From Diphasiastrum complanatum (Eukaryota > Streptophyta > Lycopodiopsida > Lycopodiales > Lycopodiaceae), in the NCBI GenBank assembly GCA_029204225.1, contig CM055102.1, forward strand, positions 5,383,520 through 5,447,519: DNA of 64,000 bases, written 5' to 3'. Below, piece by piece: positions 23,640 through 36,357 of this stretch. The stretch's first letter is position 1. The number at the start of each line of letters is the position of its first letter. The position numbers and the translations under genes were made by a program. The notes under the pieces were generated by a model, which worked only from the letters and a program-made list of their open reading frames with translations, was not told the origin of the DNA and did not search any database.

Positions 23640-23895
23640 ATAACTTCTCCAAGAATAGTGAGGTTGAATAAGGGAAGGGCTAGGTTTAGGAGGGAGAATT
23701 TAAAGTAGAAGGTAACAAGAACACAAAGTTGGGCTTGATCTCTAAAGCTAAATTTGATAGAGGGGAAGGAAAAATTCTTGAATTTCCAAATATGTAATAG
23801 ATGAAGCTTCTTATTAATGCATCTTGGTTTCCAAGGGAGCTTGAACCTGGGACCAAAGAAACTCTGTATGCCAAGCTAACCAAGTGAGCCAACCC
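23640..23895 (-). mobile_element. tRNA-derived SINE-like sequence
   Basis: On the minus strand the head reads GGTTGGCTCACTTGGTTAGC, with an A-box match TGGCTCACTTGG (23891-23880) and, 33 nt after it, a B-box-like GGTTCAAGCTCC (23847-23836). The tail end is not clear; the left limit is approximate. It could also be a decayed tRNA gene. Confidence 0.5.
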
Positions 23896-24603
23896 TTGGA
23901 TGATAGCTTTTTTTTACTGAAGTAAGAGGCAATTTAAGGGTTGACATAAATAAAAACAAGAAAAAAAAAATTGAATATTCCACATGGAATTGACCTCGTG
24001 AAATCCTTTATATGTGTTTTGATTTTGAATGGACAATCATTATTTAATGATTGTATAGATGAAAAATGAATGATTGTAACTTTTGATCATGATGGTATTG
24101 TGTGATAAAAATTGTTGTTTGGATTTGGTGATATTTGTGAGATGTGTGAACAAGATTGAATGTTTTCATGATTGAGTAGTACAATAGTTTCAAGATTTGT
24201 AGAAGAAGTAAGGTATAGTGTTGGACAGAGAGGTGTAGGTGTGAAGCCTAGCCCCACCATCCTAGCCTAGTGAGTGCCATGTTGAAGTAGACAAGGAAAG
24301 TCACTCAAGAGGACCGTATCGAAATTGCATTTCTTGAATGAGTGTTATTCATACTTGATAAACAAAAAGAAGAAGAAGAAAATTGTGAAAAAAAGAAGAT
24401 GAAAACACTTAGAAATGAAAGATGAAGAGAACTAGCTAAAGAAGCTATAAGTATTACAAACTAAGTCAGTCCAATTGAAAATTGAAATCAACCATTATCA
24501 CCAAAGTTATAACTGAAAAAAAAAAATCATTTCTACGATCATTTCACAACAATCCCATAGAATATATTAAAAATAAAATAAAATAAAATTAAAATTAAAA
24601 ACA

Positions 24604-25094
24604 ATGTCAATGGATGAAGAAAGTGCCACTCTACCCAGTTTTAATGGAAATGAAGATGAAGATGCAGATCTACATATTCAAAGATTCATGAATGTGTGTA
24701 GACAAAATTATGAAGAAGAAGATGATGATATGTTTAGATTATTTCCAGTAACATTGGATAATCTTGCTCTTGAATGGTATTCTGTATTGAATCAAAAGGA
24801 CAAAACTTAAAACAAGCTTCTTGGATAGGTTTAGAAGATGGAATTACTCTTCTGATGTCATCAAATTACTAAGTGAAATTAAATTGAAACAAAATGAACC
24901 TATCAAAAGCTTTGTTGATAGAATCAATTGTTTGGCTAAAAGATTAAGTGAAAGACCAGGAGAAGAGTTTTTCTTATCTTGGTTTATATCAGGTTTGCCT
25001 GATGACATGGCATATAGTATTCTCTCAAAAGTTCCTAAGACTTTTGAGGAAGCCATCTCTAGGGCAGTTGCTATAGAACATAAGATGATGACAG
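24604..25094 (+). pseudogene. Gag fragment of G1
   Basis: Matches the N-terminal 170 residues of the G2 gag (ALEWYSVLN, LDRFRRWNYSS, LPDDMAYSILSK). A short deletion after LNQKD (where G2 has KKICNWTKLK) shifts the frame and stops it at 24808. The second part is open from 24821. It is cut at IEHKMMTD by the junction with the LTR. Confidence 0.88.
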
Positions 25095-25095
25095 A

Positions 25096-27897
25096 TGTAG
25101 TGCATTTTTCTGGTCAAAATTTCAGCAACTACAATAATTGATGCTGATTTTCTAAAAGAAACTGTGCTAGATGTATCTCATATGTGCAAAATCTGCTATT
25201 ATGCCACTTTTTAATGATGTACGAAAGTGGATGTTAAAGAGTAGCTATGAAATTCTATGGCATGTTCAAATGTAATAATCAATTTTCCAATGACAGTTAT
25301 ACCAGACAAATTAGAGCTATTTTTACTACGTTATTATTTTTAGTAAGTTTGTTAAATAGCAATAAGCTATTTTTAGCAACACTCATAAGTGCCTTTGATG
25401 GATGATAATATCGACAGTTGCTAAGTAGTTTTATTAAATGGCAATTTTTCGCCATATTGTAATGATGAAATGTACTTTATATCATGATTAATAAAAGATG
25501 CCCAGGTACCTTTAAGGCACTGACTTAAGTTTCAGGGAAAGGTCCTAAGGTTAAAGGTTCGACGACGATTAGTTGCGGTTTCCAGTGAAGAGCATTTTGT
25601 GACTTAAAAAATCTTGTTACTGGAAGAAGTGAAATGAAAACGACAGTTAAAAAAATTGTTGATGCAAAGTATAGTGCAGACTTACAAATCAAACTTGTTG
25701 GGTTGATGTTAGACAAGTTTTTCGAGTTCAAAATATTGATATTTTGGTGATTTCCCTTGGTGGGGATGATGGTTGATTATACTGAGTGTCGGTTTGTATG
25801 CAATGCTGAGTTGCCAGTTTTATGATGGTTCGTGTTGAATACGAAGTCACGGATAACACATGCAAATGGAAGGAATGGTGATACCTATGGGACAGTTCGA
25901 CATCAGGGGGAAAATCGGAGTTTCAAAAACCCGAAACTGGGAAAATGGTTTTGGAGGTCAAAATGTTCAAGATAAGCCTTCAGTGAAAAGTTAGTTATGA
26001 GGCACCTCCTCTCTCACCTGAAGAAGGCAGGGAAATAGGAAAGAAGAACGGGTGCATTCTACGTAAAGGAGAGAAGAGGTTAGAGACTGTTCATGCAAGA
26101 ACTGTGTCAAGAGAGATGATCAGAGAGCAGTCAGTCCCTCAGATTTCCATTGTGGAAGCAACCCAATGTACTCATTGCTTAATGTTTGAAGTAAATACAT
26201 ACTGAATCTTTGTGTGAAAACTAAAGTGCAGATTGAAGACAAAGATCTTTTTGCAATTTGTTTACAGCCGTGGTGAACCAGATCTGATGGCGGTTGTTGC
26301 ACTAAATCTGAATCCTATTGGCAGTTGAAATGTGGGGTAGTGTGAAGGACTACTTTGCTTGTTGTCGCTCTGAACGGAATAGCTATGGATTAGCTTTATG
26401 CGTCTGAAATCTGCCATGAACTGAGAAAATACTTCCATGAAGACCATCGCTGCTTCTGTGGAAGAAGAATCTGATTTTGAAAAGATCATTGCTGCCCTGT
26501 TCAACAGAAGACAAAAGATTGTAGACAGCCGCTCCATTCTTGACAGATTGTAGACAGCCGCTGCAGATTATCAGAGCATAGGTGACTGTCTGCTGTGATT
26601 TAGGTGCACATAGGAGACATGAGTGCAGATGGCCGATGAGTAGGAGGTGCAGAGGTGTGAAGCCCGTTCCAGAGAAGAAGCTGTGGCCAGACTTGATCCA
26701 AACGGCCGTGTGTAGTCCATGCGACAGAGGAGAGTTACCAGCGATCTTTTTCTTGACTGGGGAGCGACCCATTGCATCGCTAAGAGAGAGAAAGGGCTGT
26801 TCCACCATCGCGACCCAGCCCACGCTTATTTCTGGGTTGGGTGAGAGAGACTACCCTCTAAAGATATTGATGGAACCAGCAGTTTGGCAGTAAAGTATGT
26901 GGGCTACTGAAAAGAAATGCAGAGTGACTCCAACTGTTGAAGAAAACACATTAGCCTAGGGACAGTCTCCTTGAAATTTAAGTCAGAGCATAAGGATTTG
27001 AGGTGAAATCATTTACTTTTTTACTGTATTTTTTTGGTTTAATCAATTGGTTAAGCATGTAGACTTGTTTTTTTCGGTTATTATGAATACTAAGTATCTG
27101 TTTTTATGAACTTAAAAAAAAATTGGATTCATGTGCTCATATTGAATCTATAACCCAGAGTATACAATAAATGGTACGTTTTTACAGTCTTATGAATAAC
27201 AGATTTACCTTTAGTTGTAAAAACACCAGAAAATAAAGAACAATTAGATTCTGTTTTTTTATAATGGAATATTATATATGCTTTTGAAGAGTTAAACTTA
27301 TTAAGGATTTTCAAAATGGCCATAACTTCTAATCCGTAACTCGGATCCAAATGATTTAAAAAGGTAAAATAGAATTTACTAAGATTGAGAAAAATGACTT
27401 TTAAAAGAATCTTGTCATAAATTTCTCAGTTTGAGTGATGTGTAATGCTTAACAAATATACTTAGCATGATAAATCAACTATTGCTAATCCATTGAAAAA
27501 CATGGAGAAGCTATCGCTCAAAGTGGTTGAAAAACACCATTAGAGCTATATATATATTATATATTTCCAAAACCACATACATTATCATGATAAAACCATT
27601 GAAAAAGATGGTCAAGCTTTTGTAGATAAATCATGGCAATTGCATCAAAGATTGAATCAAATTAAGTTTGCTTGATTGGAAAGAATACAAGAATTAGTAA
27701 ATGAAAAACATTCATATCATTGAAGAGAATATTTGAGATGGATTACTTATAAGGTGAATGGGTTCAAACTTAAGTTACCTTCTAGTATAATCTATGGCAA
27801 TATCCGAACTAGAAACCCAATGACTGGCTTCATAATCATACCAAAACCCCGCTATAGTGTTATGAACACTGTTAAGCAACACAACAAACGTACCACA
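25096..27897 (+). repeat. 3' LTR of G1, about 2.8 kb
   Basis: Starts TGTAGTGCATTTTTCTGG and ends CGTACCACA, giving imperfect inverted ends. Homologous, inverted, to 33677-36080 in G2 and in its outer parts to 37622-40469 in G3. The middle carries a GC-richer block (26380-26890) with overlapping open frames on both strands. Confidence 0.78.
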
Positions 27898-27999
27898 TGT
27901 TCAGAAGCTGGTTCGTTGATCTGCAGCAGCCCCGCAGGTCTTCCAACAATCTTTCACGCTGATATCTATCTCTACAGGTGAATATATAATGTAGACCTA

Positions 28000-29422
28000 G
28001 TGCTGAAAGTCGCCCATCAGCATCGATCACACAGAGATCTAACAAACGGTTGCCACCAATGGATAGAGAGTCTGCAAACTATCTAACATTCATGTTCACA
28101 TGGAAAATAATCAGATGTCTCTGTTAATGATTGCATGTAACAGAGGTTGTTGAATGCCACACAAATCGTTGTAAAACGGCCTTCATTTTTGTTCTTCAAG
28201 TTGCCAATCATTGTGCATTCTCCAGATTAGATCGTTGTCCAAACTGAACTTCAGCGTTTCTTCATCGTTACCAGACTGCATTTGAATTTCAGACAAGATT
28301 CACTGAGTATTCGTGTCATTGACATTAATCAGTACACACATTGGTGAACATTCATGTTGGAAATCAAAGGGGTTGAATGCAATGTGATCACTTTTCCTGA
28401 CACACATTTTTTGCATGCACAATCTCTAAACTCTTCTCTCCTCTACGTAGAATGAACCCTCTTCTTCTTTCCTCTTTCCCTGCCTTCTTCACGTGAGAGA
28501 GAAGATGTCTCATAACTAACTTTTCACTAAAGGCGTATCTTGAACATTTTGGTCTCCAAACCCAATTTCCCAGTTTTGGGTTTTTGAAACTCCGATTTTC
28601 TCCTGATGTCGAACTGTCCCATAGGTATCACCATTCCTTCCATTTGCCTGTGTTATCCGTGACTTCGTATTCAACACGAACCATCATAAAACTGGCAACT
28701 CAGCATTGCATACAAACCGACACTCAGTATAATCAACCATCATCCCCACCAAGGGAAATCACCAAAATATCAATATTTCGAACTCGGAAAACTTGTCTAA
28801 CATCAACCCAACAAGTTTGATTTGTAAGTCTGCACTGTACTTTGCATCAACAATTTTTTTAACTGCCATTTTCATTTCACTTCTTCTAGTAATAAGATTT
28901 TTTAAGTCACAAACTGCTCTTCACTGGAAATCGCAACTGATCGTCGTCAAACCCTAAACCTTAGGACCTTTCCTTGAAACTTAAGTCAGTGCCTTAAAGG
29001 TACCTGGGCATCTTTTATTAATCATGATATAAATTACATTTCATCATTACAATATGGCAAAAAATTGCCATTTAATAAAACTACTTAGCAACTGTCGATA
29101 TTATCATCCATCAAAGTCACTTATGAGTGTTGCTAAAAATAGCTTATTGCTATTTAACAAACTTACTAAAAATAATAACGTAGTAAAAATAGCTCTAATT
29201 TGTCTGGTATAACTTTCATTGGAAAATTGATTATTACATTTGAACATGCCATAGAATTTCATAGCTACTCTTTAAAATAGCCACTTTCGTACATCAGTAA
29301 AAAGTGGCATAATAGAAGATTTTGCACATATGAGATACATCTAGCACAGTTTCTTTTAGAAATCAGCATCAATGATTGTAGTTGCTGAAATTTTGAAATT
29401 TTGACCAGAAAAATGCACTACA
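28000..29422 (-). repeat. 3' LTR of G2, partial
   Basis: Starts TGTAGTGCATTTTTCTGG directly after the polypurine tract. Closely matches the first kilobase of the G1 LTR down to about 28440, then only weakly; the inner end is not found. The sequence at 27898-28440 therefore differs from the element's own 5' LTR. Confidence 0.6.
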
Positions 29423-29438
29423 TGTTTTCCCCCCACTT
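29423..29438 (-). other. Polypurine tract of G2
   Basis: Minus strand reads AAGTGGGGGGAAAACA immediately before the LTR start. The same tract precedes the G3 LTR at 37605-37621. It primes plus-strand DNA synthesis in LTR elements. Confidence 0.8.
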
Positions 29439-30241
29439 AAATGTGAAGCATCCCCGCGAACAGAGGGAATAGTCTTTGACATTTGATTTTGTATCATAGA
29501 GCCATTGATTTAGCTTTATGATCTTTTTATCTTTTCAGCATCTCAAGGTTTTCTTTGTCAATTAATGGGCTCAACACACAATATAGTGTGATGCTAACCA
29601 TTATTATTCAACAACATGAATCCAAAGGCCATTGATTCAACCTTTAGATCTTTCAGCAATATTGTCTTTATCCAAAATAAAAATCCTGCATTACATCCAA
29701 CCTGTGTCTGAAGAAAATATGCTCCTACTCCCATCAAATCATAATGTAATGTCCATCATCAAAACCATGCATTATTGGAAACTGTTGATGCAATCTTCAT
29801 TGTCGTAACAAGATATAAATGCAGTTTCTCAGCTTTGTGTCTAGGTCTTCATATAATGTAGTGCGTGCAATGCAACCTATTCTAAAAGTTGGATTTTCGT
29901 CATTCACGTTGTGAATATATCTCATTCTCATAAAAACCTATTCACTCCCTTGAATAATAGATTTTCAAGCAAATACTCATGCTATACCTCACATTCCTAC
30001 TCTCATAGATAGATTTTGAATGAGATCTGATATTTTCTATTCTTACCAAAGAAAATCTATGATCCAAATATAATTCTCAAGACCTTATGAACAACGAAAT
30101 GAAAAACGCTCATCATTTTTTTTTCACTCATTTTTCCACTCATCACTCAAAAGATCTCACAAGTAATCTCAATAAAAGATCCAAGATGGTCTTCAGCAGC
30201 AACAAATGTCTTCGACATAGATCCATAATCATCAATAGGTG

Positions 30242-30263
30242 TTTTTTTTTTTTTTTTTTTTTT
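30242..30263. repeat. 22-base poly-T run
   Basis: Uninterrupted T run in the non-coding part of G2. The related G3 segment has an A-rich run at the same place (36814-36831). Confidence 0.9.
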
Positions 30264-30890
30264 CACTCACCTCCCCACTGGTAATGTTTTATCCATTCCA
30301 AATCTTCATATTTCCTCTCAATACCACCCTCATGACACTAATCAACAAAAAAGCCCATCCAAGGCCTTAAAACATTGCATCTCATCTTCAGATCAATGCA
30401 TAGTGCAAGTAGATATTGAAATGCAAGGTCTCAGATTTTTCATCAAATGGATGCATACACCATTGTGTCTAATTGATGCAAGTGTAAATTGTGTGGATAT
30501 TTTACGTCCAATCTTCATATAGAGTGTATCACCTTCCAAGATGTATATTATATCTTTCTCAAATAAGATGAAATATTTTTCTCAAGATAGCCTCTCACAC
30601 ATTTGTGTCATAAAACTAAAGTTAGTTGTTCAATTCATGGTAGTTGAACCACTAGTTTTTCCTTACTATAAGCTTAAAAAAATAAAAGTATTTGATAGAT
30701 ATGGCAATTGAGTTTGTATAGTCTTTTTATATTGTTTCAAATTTATGATTTTTTTTTTTGTTTTTGTTGTATTTTTAAAAGAAAAATCTATCATATTATA
30801 TACATCTACATCATCATAATTATATCAATTTATTTGGATATTTCTTATGGTAATTATCATGAAGCATCTCATATGTATGATGACTTAATA

Positions 30891-31596
30891 TCATATTATA
30901 CCAATTAGTACAAATAATCTTGTAATATTTAAAACCATTGATTTTTTCGGACTTTCTTTGATATTCACCATTTTTTTCATAGACTTTATTTTGAATATCT
31001 TTAGCTCTTTTGTAGAGTTATAATCACTTCTCCACCTCTTATCATGCTTTCTTAGTATTTCGTCAGTTAGAGGTTTTAATGCTCGTATGTAGTTATATTT
31101 TTCTGAGTTCATAAAATTTTGATAGAGTATTATAATTATAAATGATAACATAATACTATATTGATATGGTAATACATCCAAAGATTCATTTACCATATAT
31201 TTATTAAAAATATTTTCATTCAGTTCCTTTTTAGTAGATATGTCATTGATCAATTTATCATGTATAACATTTTGATCCACAAGTGTAAACACTAATTTAT
31301 CATCGATTGATATTTCAATATATGTACCATATAATGCATTAACATAGTCATTATTCCAATGGCTAAACTCTTGAAGAACATTTTCATTTGTATTCTTGGT
31401 ACAAATCTCATTATCGTATATTGAATTTATTTTTTTTAGAATCTTTCATTTCCCTTTCGTTTTGGTTTTCCACATTAGTTTCTTCATATAGCTCATTATT
31501 AGTCAGCTTCAAAGATGAGTGATCCAACTTGGATAATTCTAATTCTCTTAGCATTAGCTCTTCATCATATTCATGAAAAACTTGTAACTCATCCAT
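30891..31596 (-). pseudogene. Second coding stretch of G2, broken
   Basis: In the same frame as gag, an open stretch starts right after the gag stop (MDELQVFHEYDEELMLREL, 31596-31411) and then shifts at an A8 run near 31425. In the new frame it stays open to 30891 (for example EFSHWNNDYVNALYGTYIEI). Ancestrally gag may have continued for about 640 residues. No zinc knuckle or pol motif is visible and I do not recognise the sequence. Confidence 0.5.
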
Positions 31597-31611
31597 AGAT
31601 GATAAATCTTT

Positions 31612-32820
31612 TTAATTTTTCTTTGAATCAGATGGGTCATCATTTTTTTCCTTGGGAAGAATGAAAGTTATATTTTGACTTTGAAACCTTTCATCAATGC
31701 CACCCATATTGGAAGTAATGATTTCCTTTATGAATTCTTCTACTCCAACAAAACTATCATCAATTTCTTGATAATTATCTAATAATGGTAATATTTGACG
31801 TTCAGGTTGTGACATACATATGTCATTTGATATCATTTCTTCCTTCAAGAGACATTGACTTTGCAACAAGTTAGAATCAATAAAATTCGATTGACCTTCT
31901 TGTTCTACTTCCTCAATAGCATATTCATCAATTATAGCATCATATATATTTTCCAGTTTTTCATTATCATTATATAAAGACTCCATCAGTTCCGGGTAGA
32001 CATCAATGGAATGCACCACATCTTGAGTATCTTCACAACAATTGTTTTCTTCAATCACAACAATAATTTCATTTGATTGATCAATCTTATAGTCATATTC
32101 AACATTTTTATTACATCCTTCTTGCACCATAATATTTTCTTTAATTTTAAAAAGCTGATTTATTTGAATAGGATCATTAGAATAACAAGATTCATTTTCT
32201 GTAAGAATTTTAGAAATAGATAATACTGTAGCATAGTAGGAAGGGATTTCTACATCAAATTCATCCAAGGATCTATCTATCCAACTCTTCTTATCAAGTT
32301 CTTCTATTTCAGTCATCATCTTATCAGCATGTTCTATAACAACTGCCCTAGAGATAGCTTCCTCAAAAGTCTTAGAAACTTTTGAGAGAATACTATATGC
32401 CATGTCATCAGGCAAACCTGATATAAACCAAGATAAGAAAAACTCTTCTCCTGGTCTTTCACTTAATCCTTTAGCCAAATAATTGATTCTATCAACAAAG
32501 CTTTTGATAGGTTCATTTTGTTTCAATTTAATTTCACTTAGTAATTTGATAATATTAGAAGAGTAATTCCATCTTCTAAATCTATCCAAGAAGTTTGTTT
32601 TAAGTTTTGTCCAATTGCAAATTTTCTTTAGATTCAATACAGAATACCATTCAAGAGCAAGATTATCCAATGTTACTGGAAATAATCTAAACATATCATC
32701 ATCTTCTTCTTCGTAATTTTCTCTACACACATTCATGAATCTTTGAATATGTAGATCTGCATCTTCATCTTCATTTCCATTAAAACTGGGTAGACTAGCA
32801 CCTTCTTCATCCATTGACAT
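31612..32820 (-). CDS. Ty3-type Gag protein, 402 residues
   Basis: Open from ATG at 32820. Residues 25-165 carry the Retrotrans_gag pattern: FRLFPVTL, ALEWYSVLN (55-63), LDRFRRW, QNEPIKSFVDRINYLA, EFFLSWFISGLPDDM and FEEAISRAV. The C-terminal half is rich in Glu, Asp and Asn and has no CCHC knuckle. Gag would form the particle that packages the element RNA. No pol follows. A related fragment sits at 24604-25094. The frame may once have been longer, since coding-like sequence continues past the stop. Confidence 0.82.
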   Translation of the reverse strand: MSMDEEGASLPSFNGNEDEDADLHIQRFMNVCRENYEEEDDDMFRLFPVTLDNLALEWYSVLNLKKICNWTKLKTNFLDRFRRWNYSSNIIKLLSEIKLKQNEPIKSFVDRINYLAKGLSERPGEEFFLSWFISGLPDDMAYSILSKVSKTFEEAISRAVVIEHADKMMTEIEELDKKSWIDRSLDEFDVEIPSYYATVLSISKILTENESCYSNDPIQINQLFKIKENIMVQEGCNKNVEYDYKIDQSNEIIVVIEENNCCEDTQDVVHSIDVYPELMESLYNDNEKLENIYDAIIDEYAIEEVEQEGQSNFIDSNLLQSQCLLKEEMISNDICMSQPERQILPLLDNYQEIDDSFVGVEEFIKEIITSNMGGIDERFQSQNITFILPKEKNDDPSDSKKN

Positions 32821-32821
32821 T

Positions 32822-32824
<3 letters not shown>

Positions 32825-32903
<79 letters not shown>
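32825..32903. repeat. (TA)n microsatellite, 79 bp
   Basis: Pure TA run starting 4 bp upstream of the gag ATG of G2 (minus strand). The G1 copy has an irregular A-rich stretch in the same place, so this one expanded after the copies separated. Confidence 0.95.
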
Positions 32904-32905
<2 letters not shown>

Positions 32906-33653
32906 GTTCTATTGGATTGTTGTGAAATGATCGTATAATTGATTTTTTTTTTTTGAATTATAGCTTTGGTGATAATGATAGATTTCAATTTTGAATTGCA
33001 CTTAGTTAGTAATACTTATAGTTTCTTTAGCTAGTTCTCTTCATCTTTCATTTCTAAGTGTCTTCTTCTTATTCTTTTTCACAAATTTCTTTTTTTTTTT
33101 TTAAATCAAGTATGAATAACACTCATTTAAGACCTGCAATTTTGATCCCTCTTGAGTGACTTTCCTTGTCTACTTCAAGATGGCACTCACTAGGCTAGGA
33201 TGGTGGGGCTAGGCTTCACACCTACACCTCTCTGTCCAACACTATACCTTACTTCTTCTACAAATCTTGAAACTATTGTACTATTCAATCATGAAAACAT
33301 TCAATCTTGTTCACACATCTCACAAATATCACCAAATCCAAACAACAATTTTTATCACACAATACCATCATGATCAAAAGTTACAATCATTCATTTTTCA
33401 TCTATACAATCATTAAATAATGATTGTCCATTCAAAATCAAAACACATATAAAGGATTTCACGAGATCAATTCCATGTGGAATATTCAATTTTTTTTTTC
33501 TTCTTCTTTTTCATCAAGATGTATGTTTCCCTTTCGTATTTGTCCAATTTCTTTCACATTAGGAGCATTGATAACACTTCTAAACCTTCTAAATCCTCTA
33601 TGGAAGTATGAACTAGGATACCACTAGAGTATCTGGCTTTCATGGATCTAAAT

Positions 33654-33669
33654 CCCATTGTGGTCGCCA
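33654..33669 (-). other. Candidate primer binding site of G2
   Basis: Minus strand reads TGGCGACCACAATGGG, 7 nt after the LTR end. It starts TGGCG like the sites of several plant Ty3 elements. The tRNA is not identified; TGGTATCC at about 33615-33622 is an alternative. Confidence 0.4.
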
Positions 33670-33676
33670 TAAAACA

Positions 33677-36080
33677 TGTGGTATGTTTGTTGTGTTGCTT
33701 AATAGTGTTCATAACACTATAGCGGGGTTTTGGTATGATTATGAAGCCAGTCATTGGGTTTCTAGTTCGGATATTGCTATAGATTATAGTAGAAGGTAAC
33801 TTAAGTTCGAACTCATTCACCTCATAAGTAATCCATCTCAAATATTCTTTTTAATGATATAAACGTTTTTCATTTACTAATTCTTGTATTCTCTCCAATC
33901 AAGCAAACTTAATTTGATTCAATCTTTAATGCAATTGCCATGATTTATCTATGAAAGCTTGACCATCTTTTTCAATGGTTTTATCATGAGAATGTATGTG
34001 GTTTTGGAAATATATAATATATATATAGCTCTAATGGTGTTTTTCAGCCACTTTGAGCGATAGCTTCTCCATGTTTTTCAATGGATTATCAATAGTTGAT
34101 TTATCATGCTAAGTATATTTATTAAGCATTACACATCACTCAAACTGAGAAATTTATGATCCGAGTTACGGATTAGAAGTTATAGCCATTTGAAAATCCT
34201 TAATAAGTTTAATTCTTGAAAAGCATATATAATATTCCATTATAAAAAACAGAATCTAATTGTTCTTTATTTTCTGATGTTTTTACAACAGAAGGTAAAT
34301 CTGTAATTCATTAGATTGTAAAAACATACCATTTATAGTATACTCTGGGTTATAGATTCAATATGAGCACATGAATCCAATTTTTTTTTAGGTTCATAAA
34401 AACAGATACTTAGTATTCATAATAACCGAAAAAAACAAGTCTACATGCTTAACCAAATGATTAAACCAAAAAAATACAGTAAAAAGGTAAATGATTTCAC
34501 CTCAGATCCTTATGCTCTGACTTAAATTTCAAGGAGACTGTCCATAGGCTAAGGTCTTTTCTTCAACTTTGGAGTCACTCTGCATTTCTCTTAGCCCACA
34601 TACTTTACTCCCAAAGTGCTGGTTCCATTAATATCTTTACCGGGTAGTCTCTCTCACCCAACCCATAAATAAGCGCGGGCTGGGTCGCGATGGTGGAACG
34701 GCCCTTTCTCTCTCTTAGCGGTGCAATGGGTCGCTCCCCAGTCAAGAAAAAGATCGATGGTAACTCTTCTCTGTCGCATGCACTACACACGGCCGTTTGG
34801 ATCAAGTCTGGCCACAGCTTCTTCTCTGGAACGGGCTTCACGCCTCTGCACCTCCTACTCATCGGCCATCTGCACTCATCTCTCCTATATGCACCTAAAT
34901 CACAGCAGACAGTCACCTATGCTCTAATAATCTGCAGCGGCTGTCTACAATCTGTCAAGAATGGAGCGGCTGTCTACAATCTTCTGTCTTCTGTTGAACA
35001 GGACAGCAATGATCTCTTCAAAATCAGATTCTTCTTCCACAGAAGCAGCGATGGTCTTCACGGAAGTATTTTCTCAGTTCATGGCAGATTTCAGACGCAT
35101 AAAGCTAATCCATAGCTATTCCGTTCAGAGCGACAACAAGCAAAGTAGTCCTTCACACTACCCCACATTTCAACTGTCCAATAGGATTCAGATTTAGTGC
35201 AACAACCGCCATCAGATCTGGTTCACCACGGCTGTAAACAAATTGCAAAAAGATCAATCTGCACTTTAGTTTCACACAAAGATTCAGTATGTATTTACTT
35301 CAAACATTAAGCAATGAGTACATTGGGTTGCTTCCACAATGGAAATCTGAGGGACTGACTGCTCTCTGATCATCTCTCTTGACACAGTTCTTGCATGAAC
35401 AGTCTCTAATCTCTTCTCTCCTTTACGTAGAATGCACCCGTTCTTCTTTCCTATTTCCCTGCCTTCTTCAGGTGAGATAGGAGGTGCCTCATAACTAACT
35501 TTTCACTAAAGGCCTATCTTGAACATTTTGACCTCCAAAACCATTTTCCCAGTTTCGGGTTTTTGAAACTCCGATTTTCCCCCTGATGTCGAACTGTCCC
35601 ATAGGTATCACCATTCCTTCCATTTGCCTGTGTTATCCGTGACTTCGTATTCAACATGAACCATCATAAAACTGGCAACCCAGCATTGCATACAAACCGA
35701 CACTCAGTATAATCAACCATCATCCCCACCAAGGGAAATCACCAAAATATCAATATTTCGAACTCGGAAAACTTGTCTAACATCAACCCAACAAGTTTGA
35801 TTTGTAAGTGTGCACTGTACTTTGCATCAACAATTTTTTTTAACTGCCATTTTCATTTCACTTCTTCCAGTAACAAGATTTTTTAAGTCACAAACTGCTC
35901 TCCACTGGAAACCGCAACTGATCGTCGTCGAACCCTTAACCTTAGGACCTTTCCTTGAAACTTAAGTCAGTGCCTTAATGGTACCTGGGCATCTTTTATT
36001 AATCATGATATAAAGTACATTTCATCATTACAATATGGCGAAAAATTGTCATTTAATAAAACTACTTAGCAACTGTCGAC
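33677..36080 (-). repeat. 5' LTR of G2, about 2.4 kb
   Basis: Inverted copy of 25420-27897 in G1, including the GC-richer block. Ends ATACCACA next to the leader. The outer 325 bp are missing: homology stops at 36080 within CAACTGTCGA. Confidence 0.75.
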
Positions 36081-36357
36081 AATGAGATTATTTAGAAAAA
36101 TGACTATCATTCAAAGTTGTTACCTTAATCAACTAGACACATAATTTGGCAACATATTTTAATATGTGAATGGAGGATTAAGAAATTTACATATCAATGT
36201 GAACTTCATGTTTGAAATATATATGAGCAGCCTATGAAAATATGGTTTTAATAGAATATACAATATGCAATGACAGCTTGAATGTAGGATCCAATACAAA
36301 TTCAAATATAGTGTGTGTTTATGGACGAGATGCACAGATTTCAATGATTATATTTTT
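36081..36357. other. Unmatched junction segment
   Basis: AT-rich sequence that matches neither G2 nor the corresponding part of G3. It lies between the truncated ends of the two oppositely oriented elements. Confidence 0.5.

Larger units (their letters stand above)
23955..27897 (+). mobile_element. Ty3-like gag-only element G1, deleted
   Basis: Plus-strand leader (23955-24603), gag fragment (24604-25094) joined directly to an LTR (25096-27897). The 5' LTR and everything between mid-gag and the 3' LTR are missing, so the gag reading frame runs straight into TGTAGTGC, the LTR start. Compare G2 for the fuller version. Confidence 0.75.
27898..36080 (-). mobile_element. Ty3-like gag-only element G2
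   Basis: Minus strand: 5' LTR (36080-33677, outer end truncated), primer-site candidate, leader, an AT microsatellite, gag (32820-31612), a decayed second coding stretch (to 30891), a non-coding segment, polypurine tract (29438-29423) and 3' LTR (29422 leftwards). Between the LTRs lie only about 4.2 kb, and no protease, reverse transcriptase, RNase H or integrase motif is visible. This is the layout of a non-autonomous TR-GAG element, which would need pol from another element. Confidence 0.7.
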
